Shown: positions 34,830-47,307 of the stretch, in pieces
Numbering within the stretch: position 1 is the stretch's first letter
Layout: each line of letters begins with the position of its first letter
From: Pseudomonas putida
Lineage (GTDB): Bacteria; Pseudomonadota; Gammaproteobacteria; Pseudomonadales; Pseudomonadaceae
Reading direction: 5' to 3'
Length of the DNA: 64,000 nt
NCBI RefSeq assembly: GCF_001976065.1
Contig: NZ_MNAH01000008.1
Span: forward strand, 215,563 to 279,562
Made by a program: the position numbers and the translations under genes
The notes under the pieces: model-generated
What the model was told of the DNA's origin: nothing
The model's input: only the letters and a program-made list of their open reading frames with translations
The model's database searches: none

Positions 34830-36149
34830 GTGATCAAGCCACTACTTTTGATACGCCGTCGCTTTGCCTCGATCCGGTGGCGTACACGGGTGACGCTTTG
34901 GGCAGCCGCTACGCTCGCGGGTCTGTTGGTGGTGATGTTCGCCCGCCTGGCCGATCTGGCTCTCACGCAATTTGCCCAACAGGCAGCCGAGCGGCCTTGG
35001 CTGCCCTTCGTCTACACACCGCTAATAGGCATGCTGGTGGTGTGGATGACCACCCGATTTTTTGTGGGCTCCCAAGGCAGCGGGATCCCTCAAGTGATCG
35101 CCGCTACCCGCCTGGCTCACCAAGGGAAGCCAGTCGATAAACTGGTGTCGCTGCGGATCGCCTTCGCCAAGATTGGCCTTGGCACTCTGGCGCTGACCGG
35201 AGGCTTTTCGGCCGGGCGCGAAGGCCCTTCGGTGCAAGTCGCGGCCTCGATCATGCATTTCTTTCACCGCTATTTGCCCAATGCCCGAATCATCCGCAGC
35301 GAAGATCTCATTCTCGCCGGCGGCGCTGCGGGCATTGCTGCCGCGTTCAACACACCGCTGGCCGGCGTTGCCTTTGCGGTCGAAGAATTGGGCCGCAAGT
35401 TGGAAACACGCACCAGTGGTGTCTTGCTCAGTACGATCATTCTGTCGGGGATGGTCGCGATAGCCTTGCAAGGTAACTATCACTATTTCGGTCATTTTGG
35501 CGTTCAAGACATTCATCTCGACATTATTGCCCCTGTGCTGGTCACCGGTATTGGCTGCGGTCTCCTGGGAGGGTTGTTCAGCCGGATGTTGCTGTGGCCC
35601 CAGCGCCATCATCGATTTGTTGTCTGGCAATGGCGACGTACGCACCCCGTCTGGTTCGCTGGCGCTTGCGGATTGATCGTGGCCATTCTCGGTTGGCTTA
35701 GCGCAGGGATGTCATTTGGCAGCGGTTATGGCATCACCTCCCAGGTCATCGTGTCCGATATCAGCCTGCCATGGCATGCGCCGATCACGCGTTTTCTGGC
35801 GACCGTGGTGACTTACTTTTCCGGGATCCCCGGTGGCATTTTTGCCCCGTCTTTGGCAGTAGGCGCTGCTGTTGGGGCAAATGCCGCCGAATTTTTCGGC
35901 CTGGCTGCTCAACCGGTCATTGCCTTGTGCATGGCCGGTTTTCTGGCGGCGGTCACGCAGTCGCCCATCACGTCCGCAATCATCGTGATGGAAATGATCG
36001 ACAGCCACGGGATGGTGATCAGTCTCATGGCTGTCGCGCTCATTGCCAAAGCGGTCAGTGCAAGGATGGGGCCCGAGTTGTATCAGCAGTTGGCCCGCGG
36101 GTTTCTGCAGGCCCAGGACAGTGATGCAACTTCGCGGAAGTCAGGTTGA
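34830..36149 (+). CDS. CLC-family chloride channel/antiporter
   Basis: 439-aa inner-membrane protein starting at GTG 34830. CLC signatures: GSGIPQ (83-88), GREGPSVQ with the gating Glu131, and GIPGGIFAPSLAVG. About ten membrane segments. Family members exchange Cl- for H+ or conduct Cl-. Length is typical of bacterial CLC without cytoplasmic CBS domains. It lies next to DUF2254 (convergent, 1 nt apart), nhaA and trkH, an ion-homeostasis neighbourhood. Confidence 0.92.
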   Translation: MIKPLLLIRRRFASIRWRTRVTLWAAATLAGLLVVMFARLADLALTQFAQQAAERPWLPFVYTPLIGMLVVWMTTRFFVGSQGSGIPQVIAATRLAHQGKPVDKLVSLRIAFAKIGLGTLALTGGFSAGREGPSVQVAASIMHFFHRYLPNARIIRSEDLILAGGAAGIAAAFNTPLAGVAFAVEELGRKLETRTSGVLLSTIILSGMVAIALQGNYHYFGHFGVQDIHLDIIAPVLVTGIGCGLLGGLFSRMLLWPQRHHRFVVWQWRRTHPVWFAGACGLIVAILGWLSAGMSFGSGYGITSQVIVSDISLPWHAPITRFLATVVTYFSGIPGGIFAPSLAVGAAVGANAAEFFGLAAQPVIALCMAGFLAAVTQSPITSAIIVMEMIDSHGMVISLMAVALIAKAVSARMGPELYQQLARGFLQAQDSDATSRKSG

Positions 36150-36150
36150 T

Positions 36151-37428
36151 CTAGCGCACCAGTTGTCGAGCCGTTGCACCGAGCGTCTGTTTGTCCTCCT
36201 CCAATGTCAGGGCAAGGTTCGCGCGCTTGAGAAGTAGATCTGCATGCCGGGTACAGGCACCGCCAAACAAATCAGGGTGTATGTGCGCGAGACTGACAAG
36301 GGCCTTCATCAAACGAAGGTCCACTTCGAGCAAGCCCGCGCCGTCCCGAGCTATGGGCGCGAAAAAGTCATCGAACAGGTCATCGACCCTCAGGCTGCGC
36401 AAGTAAACCTGCTCGCAATCTTTATCGATTTTTGCCGTAGGATCTTGGGGTACGCTCCAACAGGTTAGGCTTCTGAGCCCGCGCCCAATGACGTCGATTG
36501 CTGTTCCAGGGTCGTTAACTGCTGGCGATAATGCGCGTGAGGCAATCTCCGAAAGCACCGACAGCCCAAACCGTGGATCATGCTCAAACGTTCGACGCAC
36601 GCCGATAGTCAGTGCTGCGAGGATTTTTTCGCTGTTCGAAGCGAACGCATCTGCGTGCTCCTTGTTCAAACTCACAATTCGAGCGATTGACATGTCCAGA
36701 TGTACAAAGCTTCCCGGAAGGACGTCCAGGAAGATTTTTATTTCGCAGGTCTTTGCGATGGCGCCTAACGCATGCATATCAATGTGCTGGACATACCCAG
36801 TTTGATGACTTGAGATTTTTTGCGCCGTGGGTGGAATCATCCACTCTGATGGGTAAGCAGCACCGCCCAAATGAGGCCATTGGACTCTGTTTTTTATGGC
36901 GTCGATGGTTGCCTGTTCGACACGATCAATGGTTTCGCCCACCCGACCGAGCTTGGACAGGTGATCGATCCAGCGCAAAAGGGTGTAAACAATCAGAATC
37001 ACGACGGCAATGGTCACCGCAAATAGCAGGACCCTTCCTTGCGTGCCGTATGCCCCGGTACTCAAAGCAATAATGCCTACCAGGCTGAACAGAAATGATC
37101 CGATGAAGGTAGCGAGTGCATTTTGAGTCGTGGTGTCCTCCATCACCAGCGTGGTAGCACGAGGCGTTACGCCACTGCTGGCCGCACCGTAGGCAGTCAC
37201 CATTGTACTTAGGGAAAAAGTGGTCACTGCGAGCATGCTCGAAGCGATAATGCCCAAGATTTTGTCGACGGCGTCGGCGCCGATTCGGGTGGGCAATGAT
37301 TCAGGAATGTAGTCCTTGAAGGCAACGGCGAGTAACGCAGTTGCTATTCCCAGCAAAGAAAACAGACTCGCTCTGAACCACAGCCGTTTGGTCAGTTGGT
37401 GTAACACCCAGCGCCAACGAGCGATCAT
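36151..37428 (-). CDS. DUF2254 membrane protein
   Basis: 425 aa. Four hydrophobic segments in the first 160 residues (SLFSLLGIATALLAVAF, KILGIIASSMLAVTTFSL, IGSFLFSLVGIIALST, VLLFAVTIAVVILIVYTLL), then a soluble C-terminal region with FGLSVLSEIASRALSPAVND, the hallmark of DUF2254. Function unknown in general; the neighbouring CLC, NhaA and TrkH genes suggest a role in ion or osmotic balance, which is inference. Confidence 0.88.
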   Translation of the reverse strand: MIARWRWVLHQLTKRLWFRASLFSLLGIATALLAVAFKDYIPESLPTRIGADAVDKILGIIASSMLAVTTFSLSTMVTAYGAASSGVTPRATTLVMEDTTTQNALATFIGSFLFSLVGIIALSTGAYGTQGRVLLFAVTIAVVILIVYTLLRWIDHLSKLGRVGETIDRVEQATIDAIKNRVQWPHLGGAAYPSEWMIPPTAQKISSHQTGYVQHIDMHALGAIAKTCEIKIFLDVLPGSFVHLDMSIARIVSLNKEHADAFASNSEKILAALTIGVRRTFEHDPRFGLSVLSEIASRALSPAVNDPGTAIDVIGRGLRSLTCWSVPQDPTAKIDKDCEQVYLRSLRVDDLFDDFFAPIARDGAGLLEVDLRLMKALVSLAHIHPDLFGGACTRHADLLLKRANLALTLEEDKQTLGATARQLVR

Positions 37429-37667
37429 TTTAATATCCTTGATAGTGACGTGATCGGTCAGTAGTTACGGTTTTGCGTCAGCAAAGGAGGAAGAGGTGAT
37501 GACCCTTGGTTGAGTATTCCTGGCAGCCGAAGGTTCATTCAGTAGTTTGGTTTGGCCATTTACTTCGTGCTTGTTAGCTCCTTATCATCCGGCTGGGTGC
37601 GTTGCTGCATGCGGCACAGCGCAGGTTAAAGCTCAAACGTTGGTCGGGCCGCCAGCGGAGAGTCAAT

Positions 37668-39005
37668 GTGTCTGATAAAAATTCGGCGTCCTCAACTATT
37701 CCCCGTCCTCAGGTTTTGACCACTCGTGCATTGGCCGCAATAGAACGGTTTTCGCATATCGAAGCGGTTAGCGGAATCGTTTTGCTATTCGCTGCGATGG
37801 TTGCACTCATCTGGGCCAACAGCCCGCTTGCTGATTCTTATGAGCACTTCTGGAACACCCCACTCACCTTGGGTCTAGGTGAGTTCACGGTCTCGTGTTC
37901 GCTGCATTTTTTGGTCAATGATGGGCTGATGGCTATCTTCTTTCTCGTGGTTGGAGCCGAGATACGCCAGGAAATCAATGACGGTGCGCTTGCGAATCTC
38001 AAGTTGGCAACGCTACCCCTGGGTGCTGCGTTAGGGGGTGTCATGATGCCGGCGATTATTTACATGGCGTTCAACCAGGGTACCGAAGCCAGTACAGGGT
38101 GGGCAGTACCCACCGCCACCGACATCGCGTTTGCTGTTGGGGTACTCGCACTGTTAGGGAAGTCGATTCCGGGTGGTATTCGCGTGTTGTTGCTGGCACT
38201 GGCCATCATCGATGACATCGTCGCCATCTTGATCATTGCCGTTTTTTATACCGCGAGCCTGGATTATCTGGGGTTAGTGGTTGCGTTAAGCGGATTGGCT
38301 CTGGTGCTGCTTTTTCAGAAAATGGGCATTGGCAAGGCCTATTTGTACATACTGCCTGGCGCAATTGTATGGTTTGGTCTCCTAAAAACCGGAGTTCATC
38401 CCACACTGGCGGGCGTCATTCTCGGTCTGATGACACCGGTAAACTCCAAGCCCGCAACGGAACAACCACTGGATACAATCGGGCGGACTTTCCATGAGCT
38501 GATGGATCGTTTCTCCCATTCCTCCAACAGTCCGCAGGAGGTCACCAAGCCGCTGAAGCAACTTCAGCAAGCACAGAGGGAAATATTGCCTCCGGTGCAA
38601 CGCGTCCAGGTGGGGCTGCACCCATGGGTAGCGTTTGGTGTCATGCCGCTCTTCGCTTTGGCCAATGCGGGTGTAGGTCTTGAAGGCATCAATCTGGACG
38701 ATGATGTCTCTCGGAATATCTTCATGGGTGTCATATCAGCGCTTGTGCTCGGCAAGCCGCTCGGCATCGTTCTTGCGAGCGTCGCCCTCGTCAAGCTCAA
38801 CATCTGCAAGCTGCCTGAGGGTGTGACATGGAGTGGAATCGGACTGGTGGGGTTGCTGGCCGGCATCGGATTTACGATGTCCATCTTTATCTCATCGTTG
38901 GCGTTTTCTGATCCTGCGTTACTTTCTTCGGCAAAACTCAGTGTTCTAGCGGCTTCAGCAGCGGCCGCAATTACTGGATTGATCTGGGGGAAAATAAAGT
39001 TCTGA
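37668..39005 (+). CDS. nhaA: Na+/H+ antiporter NhaA
   Basis: 445 aa from the GTG at 37668 (GCGGAG upstream); the frame is open from 37602. NhaA exports Na+ (or Li+) in exchange for protons. Signature residues: TATDIAFAVGVL (substrate-site Asp) and LAIIDDIVAILII (paired Asp of the binding site), with PLFALANAGV and LLAGIGFTMSIFI in the second half. A hydrophilic insert (EVTKPLKQLQQAQREILPP) lies between helices. Full length with about 12 membrane segments. Neighbours are also ion-related. Confidence 0.95.
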   Translation: MSDKNSASSTIPRPQVLTTRALAAIERFSHIEAVSGIVLLFAAMVALIWANSPLADSYEHFWNTPLTLGLGEFTVSCSLHFLVNDGLMAIFFLVVGAEIRQEINDGALANLKLATLPLGAALGGVMMPAIIYMAFNQGTEASTGWAVPTATDIAFAVGVLALLGKSIPGGIRVLLLALAIIDDIVAILIIAVFYTASLDYLGLVVALSGLALVLLFQKMGIGKAYLYILPGAIVWFGLLKTGVHPTLAGVILGLMTPVNSKPATEQPLDTIGRTFHELMDRFSHSSNSPQEVTKPLKQLQQAQREILPPVQRVQVGLHPWVAFGVMPLFALANAGVGLEGINLDDDVSRNIFMGVISALVLGKPLGIVLASVALVKLNICKLPEGVTWSGIGLVGLLAGIGFTMSIFISSLAFSDPALLSSAKLSVLAASAAAAITGLIWGKIKF

Positions 39006-39042
39006 CGGTATGCTCTCGGATCAACATCCGATTGGGTGAACA

Positions 39043-39083
39043 TCAACGGCGCACAGGCTGAATGGCCCGTGCGCCGTGTTGAT
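39043..39083. terminator. Hairpin between convergent nhaA and multicopper oxidase
   Basis: ACGGCGCAC (39047-39055) pairs with GTGCGCCGT (39070-39078), with flanking ATCAA/TTGAT extending the stem. There is only a weak T run, but its place between convergent genes suggests a bidirectional terminator. Confidence 0.5.
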
Positions 39084-39135
39084 TTACAGTTCGCTCAACT
39101 TCCTACTCATTCTCCAGTAGCTCAGAAAAAAAGCT

Positions 39136-42558
<3,423 letters not shown>

Positions 42559-42639
42559 TTGATTCCCCTCGCGTCATGCCTAATCGGCGAAACCCGCCAT
42601 CCCGTTTGGGAACGACAGCTGCTGCGGTAGTGGGGAAAG

Positions 42640-42655
42640 TGCAACTGTTAGGCCA
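42640..42655 (-). promoter_or_regulatory. Sigma-54 promoter of the multicopper oxidase
   Basis: On the minus strand the sequence TGGCCTAACAGTTGCA has GG and GC separated by exactly 10 nt, with the TGGC and TTGCA elements of a -24/-12 promoter. It lies about 85 nt upstream of the start codon. Known Mn-oxidation genes in P. putida are controlled by the sigma-54 activator MnxR, so this fits. Confidence 0.75.
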
Positions 42656-42731
42656 TCATCTGGCAGAGAAGAAAAAGTGCTAATGAATTAGTAAGTTGTT
42701 TCAGAGTGTTTCTGCGCGTTTACAGAAAATG

Positions 42732-42791
42732 ATGGGGCATATTCCACTGAATTGGTGGGGCTTCTTCAACCATTTGGGGGTAGTGCCCCAT
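42732..42791. promoter_or_regulatory. Candidate upstream activator repeats
   Basis: Perfect 8-bp inverted repeats ATGGGGCA (42732-42739) and TGCCCCAT (42784-42791), 44 nt apart, lie 80-150 nt upstream of the sigma-54 promoter, where enhancer-binding proteins usually sit. Could be activator sites. Confidence 0.5.
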
Positions 42792-42929
42792 TTTTGGAAA
42801 AAATGATCGGCCTACACAGCGATCGGAGGAACTCTCCTTGAATTGTCCCGACGCTAGGACTACAAGCTCAATTGGAGCTGTGATTTATTGGCGAAATGAA
42901 TTCGCGATTTTTTAGTCCGGCTCATTGCG

Positions 42930-43099
42930 CGCTGAAGATGACAGCCAGGTGTAACAGCTTTTTTCATGGATGGATTGATTTGCAAAACGTGCTTTGGCAA
43001 TATCGGCGACCTGTGTTCCTCAGTCAGTTCTCCATCCCTCTCATTTGGGAACTGTGCAGTAGGGAATACAGGTAAGCCCGGCCCTGTGCCGGGTTTTTT
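42930..43099 (+). ncRNA. Possible small RNA ending in a strong terminator
   Basis: About 170 nt without a convincing coding frame end in a perfect rho-independent terminator (CCCGGC-CCTGT-GCCGGG plus TTTTTT, 43077-43099). No gene precedes it on this strand. AGGGAATACAGG just before the hairpin is reminiscent of GGA-rich small RNAs such as Rsm, but the match is weak. The 5' end is a guess. Confidence 0.3.
43077..43099 (+). terminator. Rho-independent terminator
   Basis: 6-bp GC stem CCCGGC/GCCGGG, 5-nt loop and six T residues, with no clear upstream gene. Confidence 0.8.
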
Positions 43100-43593
43100 A
43101 TTCGTAGGAACCCTACTCGCTCAGCTAAGAGCCGCTCCTCCTATGGGGCAGTGAGGTACCAAGCCATAGACTTTGTCTGTTAAGAGGACAATGGTAATGC
43201 TTAGAGCAACAGGCGAGTAACCGACTCTGGTGGTGGCCCTCTCCCCCCCTAGGCCGACCTGATGTTTGGGTCAACACGTGATGAAGTCAGTAGTGGTACC
43301 GGAAAGTCCCCAAAGAACCACCTGCGAACGCTAGCCACGAGATTTAGCCGATCTGTTGCATCGACCGATTGAGTTCGCACTCATGACACGACAATGCCAA
43401 GTGCCACTTGTACAGGCTTGCTCCGAATTGATAATTCAAAGTCGCGACTCAAGCTGCGCCAATGGGTACCGATTTCGAAATGACAGGACGTATTCAATAC
43501 TGCTATCTGCCTGTAGAAATTTTACGAAAAATTTGCGGGTTGTTGAGATTGAGCCTTCGATAATGCGCGGTGCAAATTTGGCAGGTTAATTTT

Positions 43594-45048
43594 ATGTCCT
43601 TCGCAGCAATGAGGCTCATTGGCTTCATCTTAGGCGTTTTTCTGATTACGCTTGCCGTAAGCATGGTCATCCCCATGATCACACTGGTGGCCTATGAGCG
43701 CAGCGACGACCTATCGGCCTTTCTTTGGTCGAGTTTGATTACCTTCATCTGCGGTCTCTTGTTGATCGTGCGAGGGCGCCCAGAAACTGCTCAGCTTCGT
43801 CCGAGGGACATGTACCTTCTGACTACCGCTAGCTGGGTGGTGGTGTGTATTTTTGCAGCGTTGCCAATGGTGCTTATCAGCCACATCAGTTACACCGACG
43901 CCTTCTTTGAAACAATGTCCGGTATAACGACCACTGGCTCAACCATCCTGAGCGGCTTGGATACTGCTTCACCAGGGTTGTTGATGTGGCGATCAATGCT
44001 TCACTGGCTAGGCGGTATCGGCTTCATCGGTATGGCTGTGGCGATCCTTCCCCTGCTTCGAGTAGGTGGCATGCGTCTCTTCCAAACAGAGTCCTCGGAC
44101 TGGTCAGAGAAGGTGACACCGCGCTCCCATATTGCAGCCAAGTACATCCTTTTGCTTTATCTGGGACTCACTGGAGCCGGGACTCTCGCCCTCTGGATCA
44201 CCGGCATGACGCCATTTGAAGCAATCAATCATGCAATGTCCTTGATCTCCACTGGGGGATTCTCGACTTCGGACGCCTCACTTGGGCATTGGACGCAGCC
44301 CGCGATTCACTGGGTGGCGGTAATTATCATGATTCTGGGTAGCCTACCCTTTACGTTATATGTCGCAACATTGCGCGGCCACCGCCGTGCGCTACTCAAG
44401 GATCACCAGGTACGAGGATTTGTTTGCTTCCTGATCGTTACTTGGTTGGCAGTGGGTACGTGGTTGTGTTTTCACAGCGATTACAAATGGTGGGATGCAT
44501 TTCGTATCGTGGCGATCAATGTGACCTCGGTCGTCACGACCACGGGAGTTGCGGTGGGTGATTACACTCTGTGGGGCAGCTTTGCCGTTTTGCTCTTTTT
44601 CTACCTGACCTTCGTCGGTGGGTGCTCAGGCTCTACGGCGGGTGGGCTTAAAATCTTCCGCTTTCAGGTGGCTGCCGCGTTGCTCGTGAGTAGCTTGAAG
44701 CAACTGATCCATCCCCGAGCAGTCATTCAAAAAAAGTACAACGGACACCCCATTGATGAGGAGATTTTTCGCTCGGTTTTGACCTTCTCATTTTTCTTCA
44801 CCATCACCATCGCAATTCTGGCCTTGGGGCTGGCAATGATCGGTCTTGACTGGACGACGGCGCTGAGTGGGGCCGCTACAGCAGTGTGCAATGTTGGCCC
44901 TGGACTGGGAACGATCATTGGACCGGCAGGCAATTTTGCTTCGCTACCGGATGTGGCGAAGTGGTTGCTGACCGATGGTATGCTCCTCGGAAGGCTGGAA
45001 ATACTGACGGTGCTGGTGATCGTGACGCCAGTCTTTTGGAGGTACTGA
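43594..45048 (+). CDS. trkH: TrkH-family potassium uptake channel
   Basis: 484 aa from the ATG at 43594 (frame open from 43570). Integral membrane K+ transporter subunit working with cytoplasmic TrkA. The four selectivity-filter loops are visible: GITTTGSTI, LISTGGFST, VVTTTGVAV and AVCNVGPGLG, each followed by a helix. FVGGCSGSTAGGLKIFR is also typical. Full length. No trkA is nearby, so it would use a TrkA encoded elsewhere. A bidirectional terminator follows at 45242. Confidence 0.94.
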   Translation: MSFAAMRLIGFILGVFLITLAVSMVIPMITLVAYERSDDLSAFLWSSLITFICGLLLIVRGRPETAQLRPRDMYLLTTASWVVVCIFAALPMVLISHISYTDAFFETMSGITTTGSTILSGLDTASPGLLMWRSMLHWLGGIGFIGMAVAILPLLRVGGMRLFQTESSDWSEKVTPRSHIAAKYILLLYLGLTGAGTLALWITGMTPFEAINHAMSLISTGGFSTSDASLGHWTQPAIHWVAVIIMILGSLPFTLYVATLRGHRRALLKDHQVRGFVCFLIVTWLAVGTWLCFHSDYKWWDAFRIVAINVTSVVTTTGVAVGDYTLWGSFAVLLFFYLTFVGGCSGSTAGGLKIFRFQVAAALLVSSLKQLIHPRAVIQKKYNGHPIDEEIFRSVLTFSFFFTITIAILALGLAMIGLDWTTALSGAATAVCNVGPGLGTIIGPAGNFASLPDVAKWLLTDGMLLGRLEILTVLVIVTPVFWRY

Positions 45049-45241
45049 TCGATTTTTTTTGAGCCAGCGGGACATTTATCAAGCCGTCGGTGCCCGGCTG
45101 GAAATGTACCGTTTGCTTTAAGGAAACATACTGCTTTGCCTCAATACTCGGATTCTGCAATCGTCCAGATGGTTGGCCTTGATTCACTGATTGATGCTAG
45201 GCAAACTGGACAAAGACCAAAGGAATTGGTTCCCCTTTGAC

Positions 45242-45268
45242 AAAAAGCCCGCCAAGTGTGGGCTTTTT
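45242..45268. terminator. Bidirectional terminator between trkH and the dct operon
   Basis: AAAAAGCCC pairs with GGGCTTTTT around a short loop, giving T tracts on both strands between convergent genes. Confidence 0.85.
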
Positions 45269-45333
45269 GCCGTCTGAACATCTGTTAAGCCCGATGCAGT
45301 AACCTTCATGAACTGGGAAGCTAAAGTGGAAAG

Positions 45334-46617
45334 TTAACTCATGTCCAACCAGTTTGGCAGCACAAGGGAAATCCAGGGTACGTAGGTAATCAGAATCAGA
45401 AACAGCAGCAGGATCATCAACCAGGGCATGGCGGCCCTTACGGTGGCAGGCAGTGTCATACCGGTCACCGCTGAGGTGACGAACAGGTTCAAGCCCACCG
45501 GCGGTGTGATCAGGCCAATCTCAAGATTGACCACCATAATAATGCCCAGATGAATTGGATCGATACCCAGTTTGATGGCTATGGGAAAGAGGATCGGCGC
45601 CAGAATAAGAATGATGGCCGACGGTTCCATAAAGGCGCCCGCAATTAGTAGCACGATGTTCACCACCAGCAGAAACATGACGGGCGTCAGGCCAGCCTCG
45701 ATCACCCAGGCGGTAATCTGTTGGGGTAGCTGTTCAGTGGTCAGCACATGGGCGAAGAGCATGGCGTTGGCGATGATGAACATCAGCATGATGCTCAACT
45801 TGGCAGAGTCCAGCAGGACTTTCGGGGTTTCACGAAACGTCAGGTCCTTGTAAACGAACAAGGCGATAAAGGCTGAGTAAACCGCCGCCACCGCCGCCGC
45901 CTCGGTCGGCGTAAACATCCCTGAGTAGATGCCGCCCAGGATGATCAGCATAAGCAGCAGACCCCAAATCGCCTTGCGTGCGGTGCCGAGCAATTCACGC
46001 AATGTCGCGCGGGGCAGCGCGGGCAGGTTTTTCTTAACGGCGACAATATAGATTGCCACCATCAGCGCAGTACCCAACAACAAACCTGGCACCACACCAG
46101 CCATGAACAGCTTACCGACGGAGGTCTCGGTCGCGGCGGCATAGACCACCATCACGATCGAGGGCGGAATCAGGATGCCTAGGGTCCCGGCGTTGCAGAT
46201 GATCCCCGCGCCAAAGGCCTGCGGATATCCGGAGCGGACCATGCCGGCGATGGCAATCGAACCCACGGCCGCCACCGTCGCAGGACTCGAGCCGGAAAGA
46301 GCGGCAAACAGCATGCAGGCCAATACGGCGGCAATCGCCAGTCCACCGCGAATATGCCCGACACAGGCGTTGGCAAAATCGATCAACCGGCGTGCCACGC
46401 CACCGGTGGTCATGAAGGCACCAGCGAGCAGGAAAAACGGAATGGCCAACAGCGTGTAATGCTCCGAGGTCTCGAACAGCTTGATCGCCAGCGAGCGCAC
46501 TGAATCGGGGCTAAAGAAAATGATGGTCAAGGAGCCGGCGAGACCGAGGGAAATGGCGATGGGAACGCCGATGAACATCAGGACGAAGAGGGCCACGAAC
46601 AAGAAAGCAATAGTCAT
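45334..46617 (-). CDS. dctM: TRAP transporter large permease DctM
   Basis: 427-aa membrane protein with about 12 hydrophobic segments. DctM features: MFIGVPIAISLGLAGSLTII at the start, ALSGSSPATVAAVGSIAIAG, and LGIIMVVNLEIGLITPPVGL near the end. It forms the translocation path of a sodium-driven importer with DctQ and DctP. The start overlaps the dctQ stop by 4 nt. Last gene of the operon. C4-dicarboxylates (succinate, malate, fumarate) are the usual substrates. Confidence 0.94.
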   Translation of the reverse strand: MTIAFLFVALFVLMFIGVPIAISLGLAGSLTIIFFSPDSVRSLAIKLFETSEHYTLLAIPFFLLAGAFMTTGGVARRLIDFANACVGHIRGGLAIAAVLACMLFAALSGSSPATVAAVGSIAIAGMVRSGYPQAFGAGIICNAGTLGILIPPSIVMVVYAAATETSVGKLFMAGVVPGLLLGTALMVAIYIVAVKKNLPALPRATLRELLGTARKAIWGLLLMLIILGGIYSGMFTPTEAAAVAAVYSAFIALFVYKDLTFRETPKVLLDSAKLSIMLMFIIANAMLFAHVLTTEQLPQQITAWVIEAGLTPVMFLLVVNIVLLIAGAFMEPSAIILILAPILFPIAIKLGIDPIHLGIIMVVNLEIGLITPPVGLNLFVTSAVTGMTLPATVRAAMPWLMILLLFLILITYVPWISLVLPNWLDMS

Positions 46618-47246
46618 GACTTGTCATCCTCGTGCTCGGCGAGTTTCAACGCATCAGCGGCTTCGTCGGCCAAGCCCAGGCCGGTTTGGCGGTTCTGAAG
46701 GATGCGCACGAAAATTTCAGCGAAACGGATGAAAACCAGGGCGAAACCCAAAGGAACGATCAACCCGATATGCCATTGCATGATGCCAAAATGGCCCAGA
46801 TCCTCGGCGCCGATGCCTGCAATCATCAACGTTTGAATCCATTCGAAGCTGGCGACGCTGAGCAGCCCTGCATAGAACAGGCAGCACAGGCAGGCCACGA
46901 TACCTATGTACTTTTGCACCGATCGGCTGGTCAGCCTGACGAGTGCGTCAACACCGATATGCCCGGCCGTGCGCACGCCATAGGCCAGACCGAAAAAGAT
47001 CAGCCAGCCAAACAGGGCCTTGGTCAGTGCTGTGCTCCAGGTCATCGCCTGAGCCATTCCCATGATTTCGTCGCCAATGGCGAACAGCGGGGCGCTTGCA
47101 CCTGGCCAGCGATCGGCAAGCCAGTAAAAAAGGCTGTAGAAATTATTAAGGATCACATAAACGAAAGTGACCAGAGTCATGGCGGCCAGAAGGAAGACGA
47201 TAAAGCCCTCCTCGAAGTGTTCCCAGATTCGCCGAAGCGCTTTCAT
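46614..47246 (-). CDS. dctQ: TRAP transporter small permease DctQ
   Basis: 210 aa from the ATG at 47246 (MKALRRIWEHFEEGFIVFLL), the usual DctQ start; an ATG at 47288 is also in frame. Four membrane segments (FLLAAMTLVTFVYVILN, ALFGWLIFFGLAYGV, YIGIVACLCCLFYAGLLS, IGLIVPLGFALVFI). Binds DctM in the inner membrane. It overlaps dctM by 4 nt. Confidence 0.92.
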   Translation of the reverse strand: MKALRRIWEHFEEGFIVFLLAAMTLVTFVYVILNNFYSLFYWLADRWPGASAPLFAIGDEIMGMAQAMTWSTALTKALFGWLIFFGLAYGVRTAGHIGVDALVRLTSRSVQKYIGIVACLCCLFYAGLLSVASFEWIQTLMIAGIGAEDLGHFGIMQWHIGLIVPLGFALVFIRFAEIFVRILQNRQTGLGLADEAADALKLAEHEDDKS

Positions 47247-47307
47247 GGTGGCATCCCACGTCGAGTGACGACTGGCAGGCGCCGCCACGGCGGCACCTGC
47301 CTTGCGA

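Noticed and set aside
42966..43154. 62-codon plus-strand frame near the orphan terminator
   Set aside because: It reads straight through the terminator hairpin, which argues against translation.
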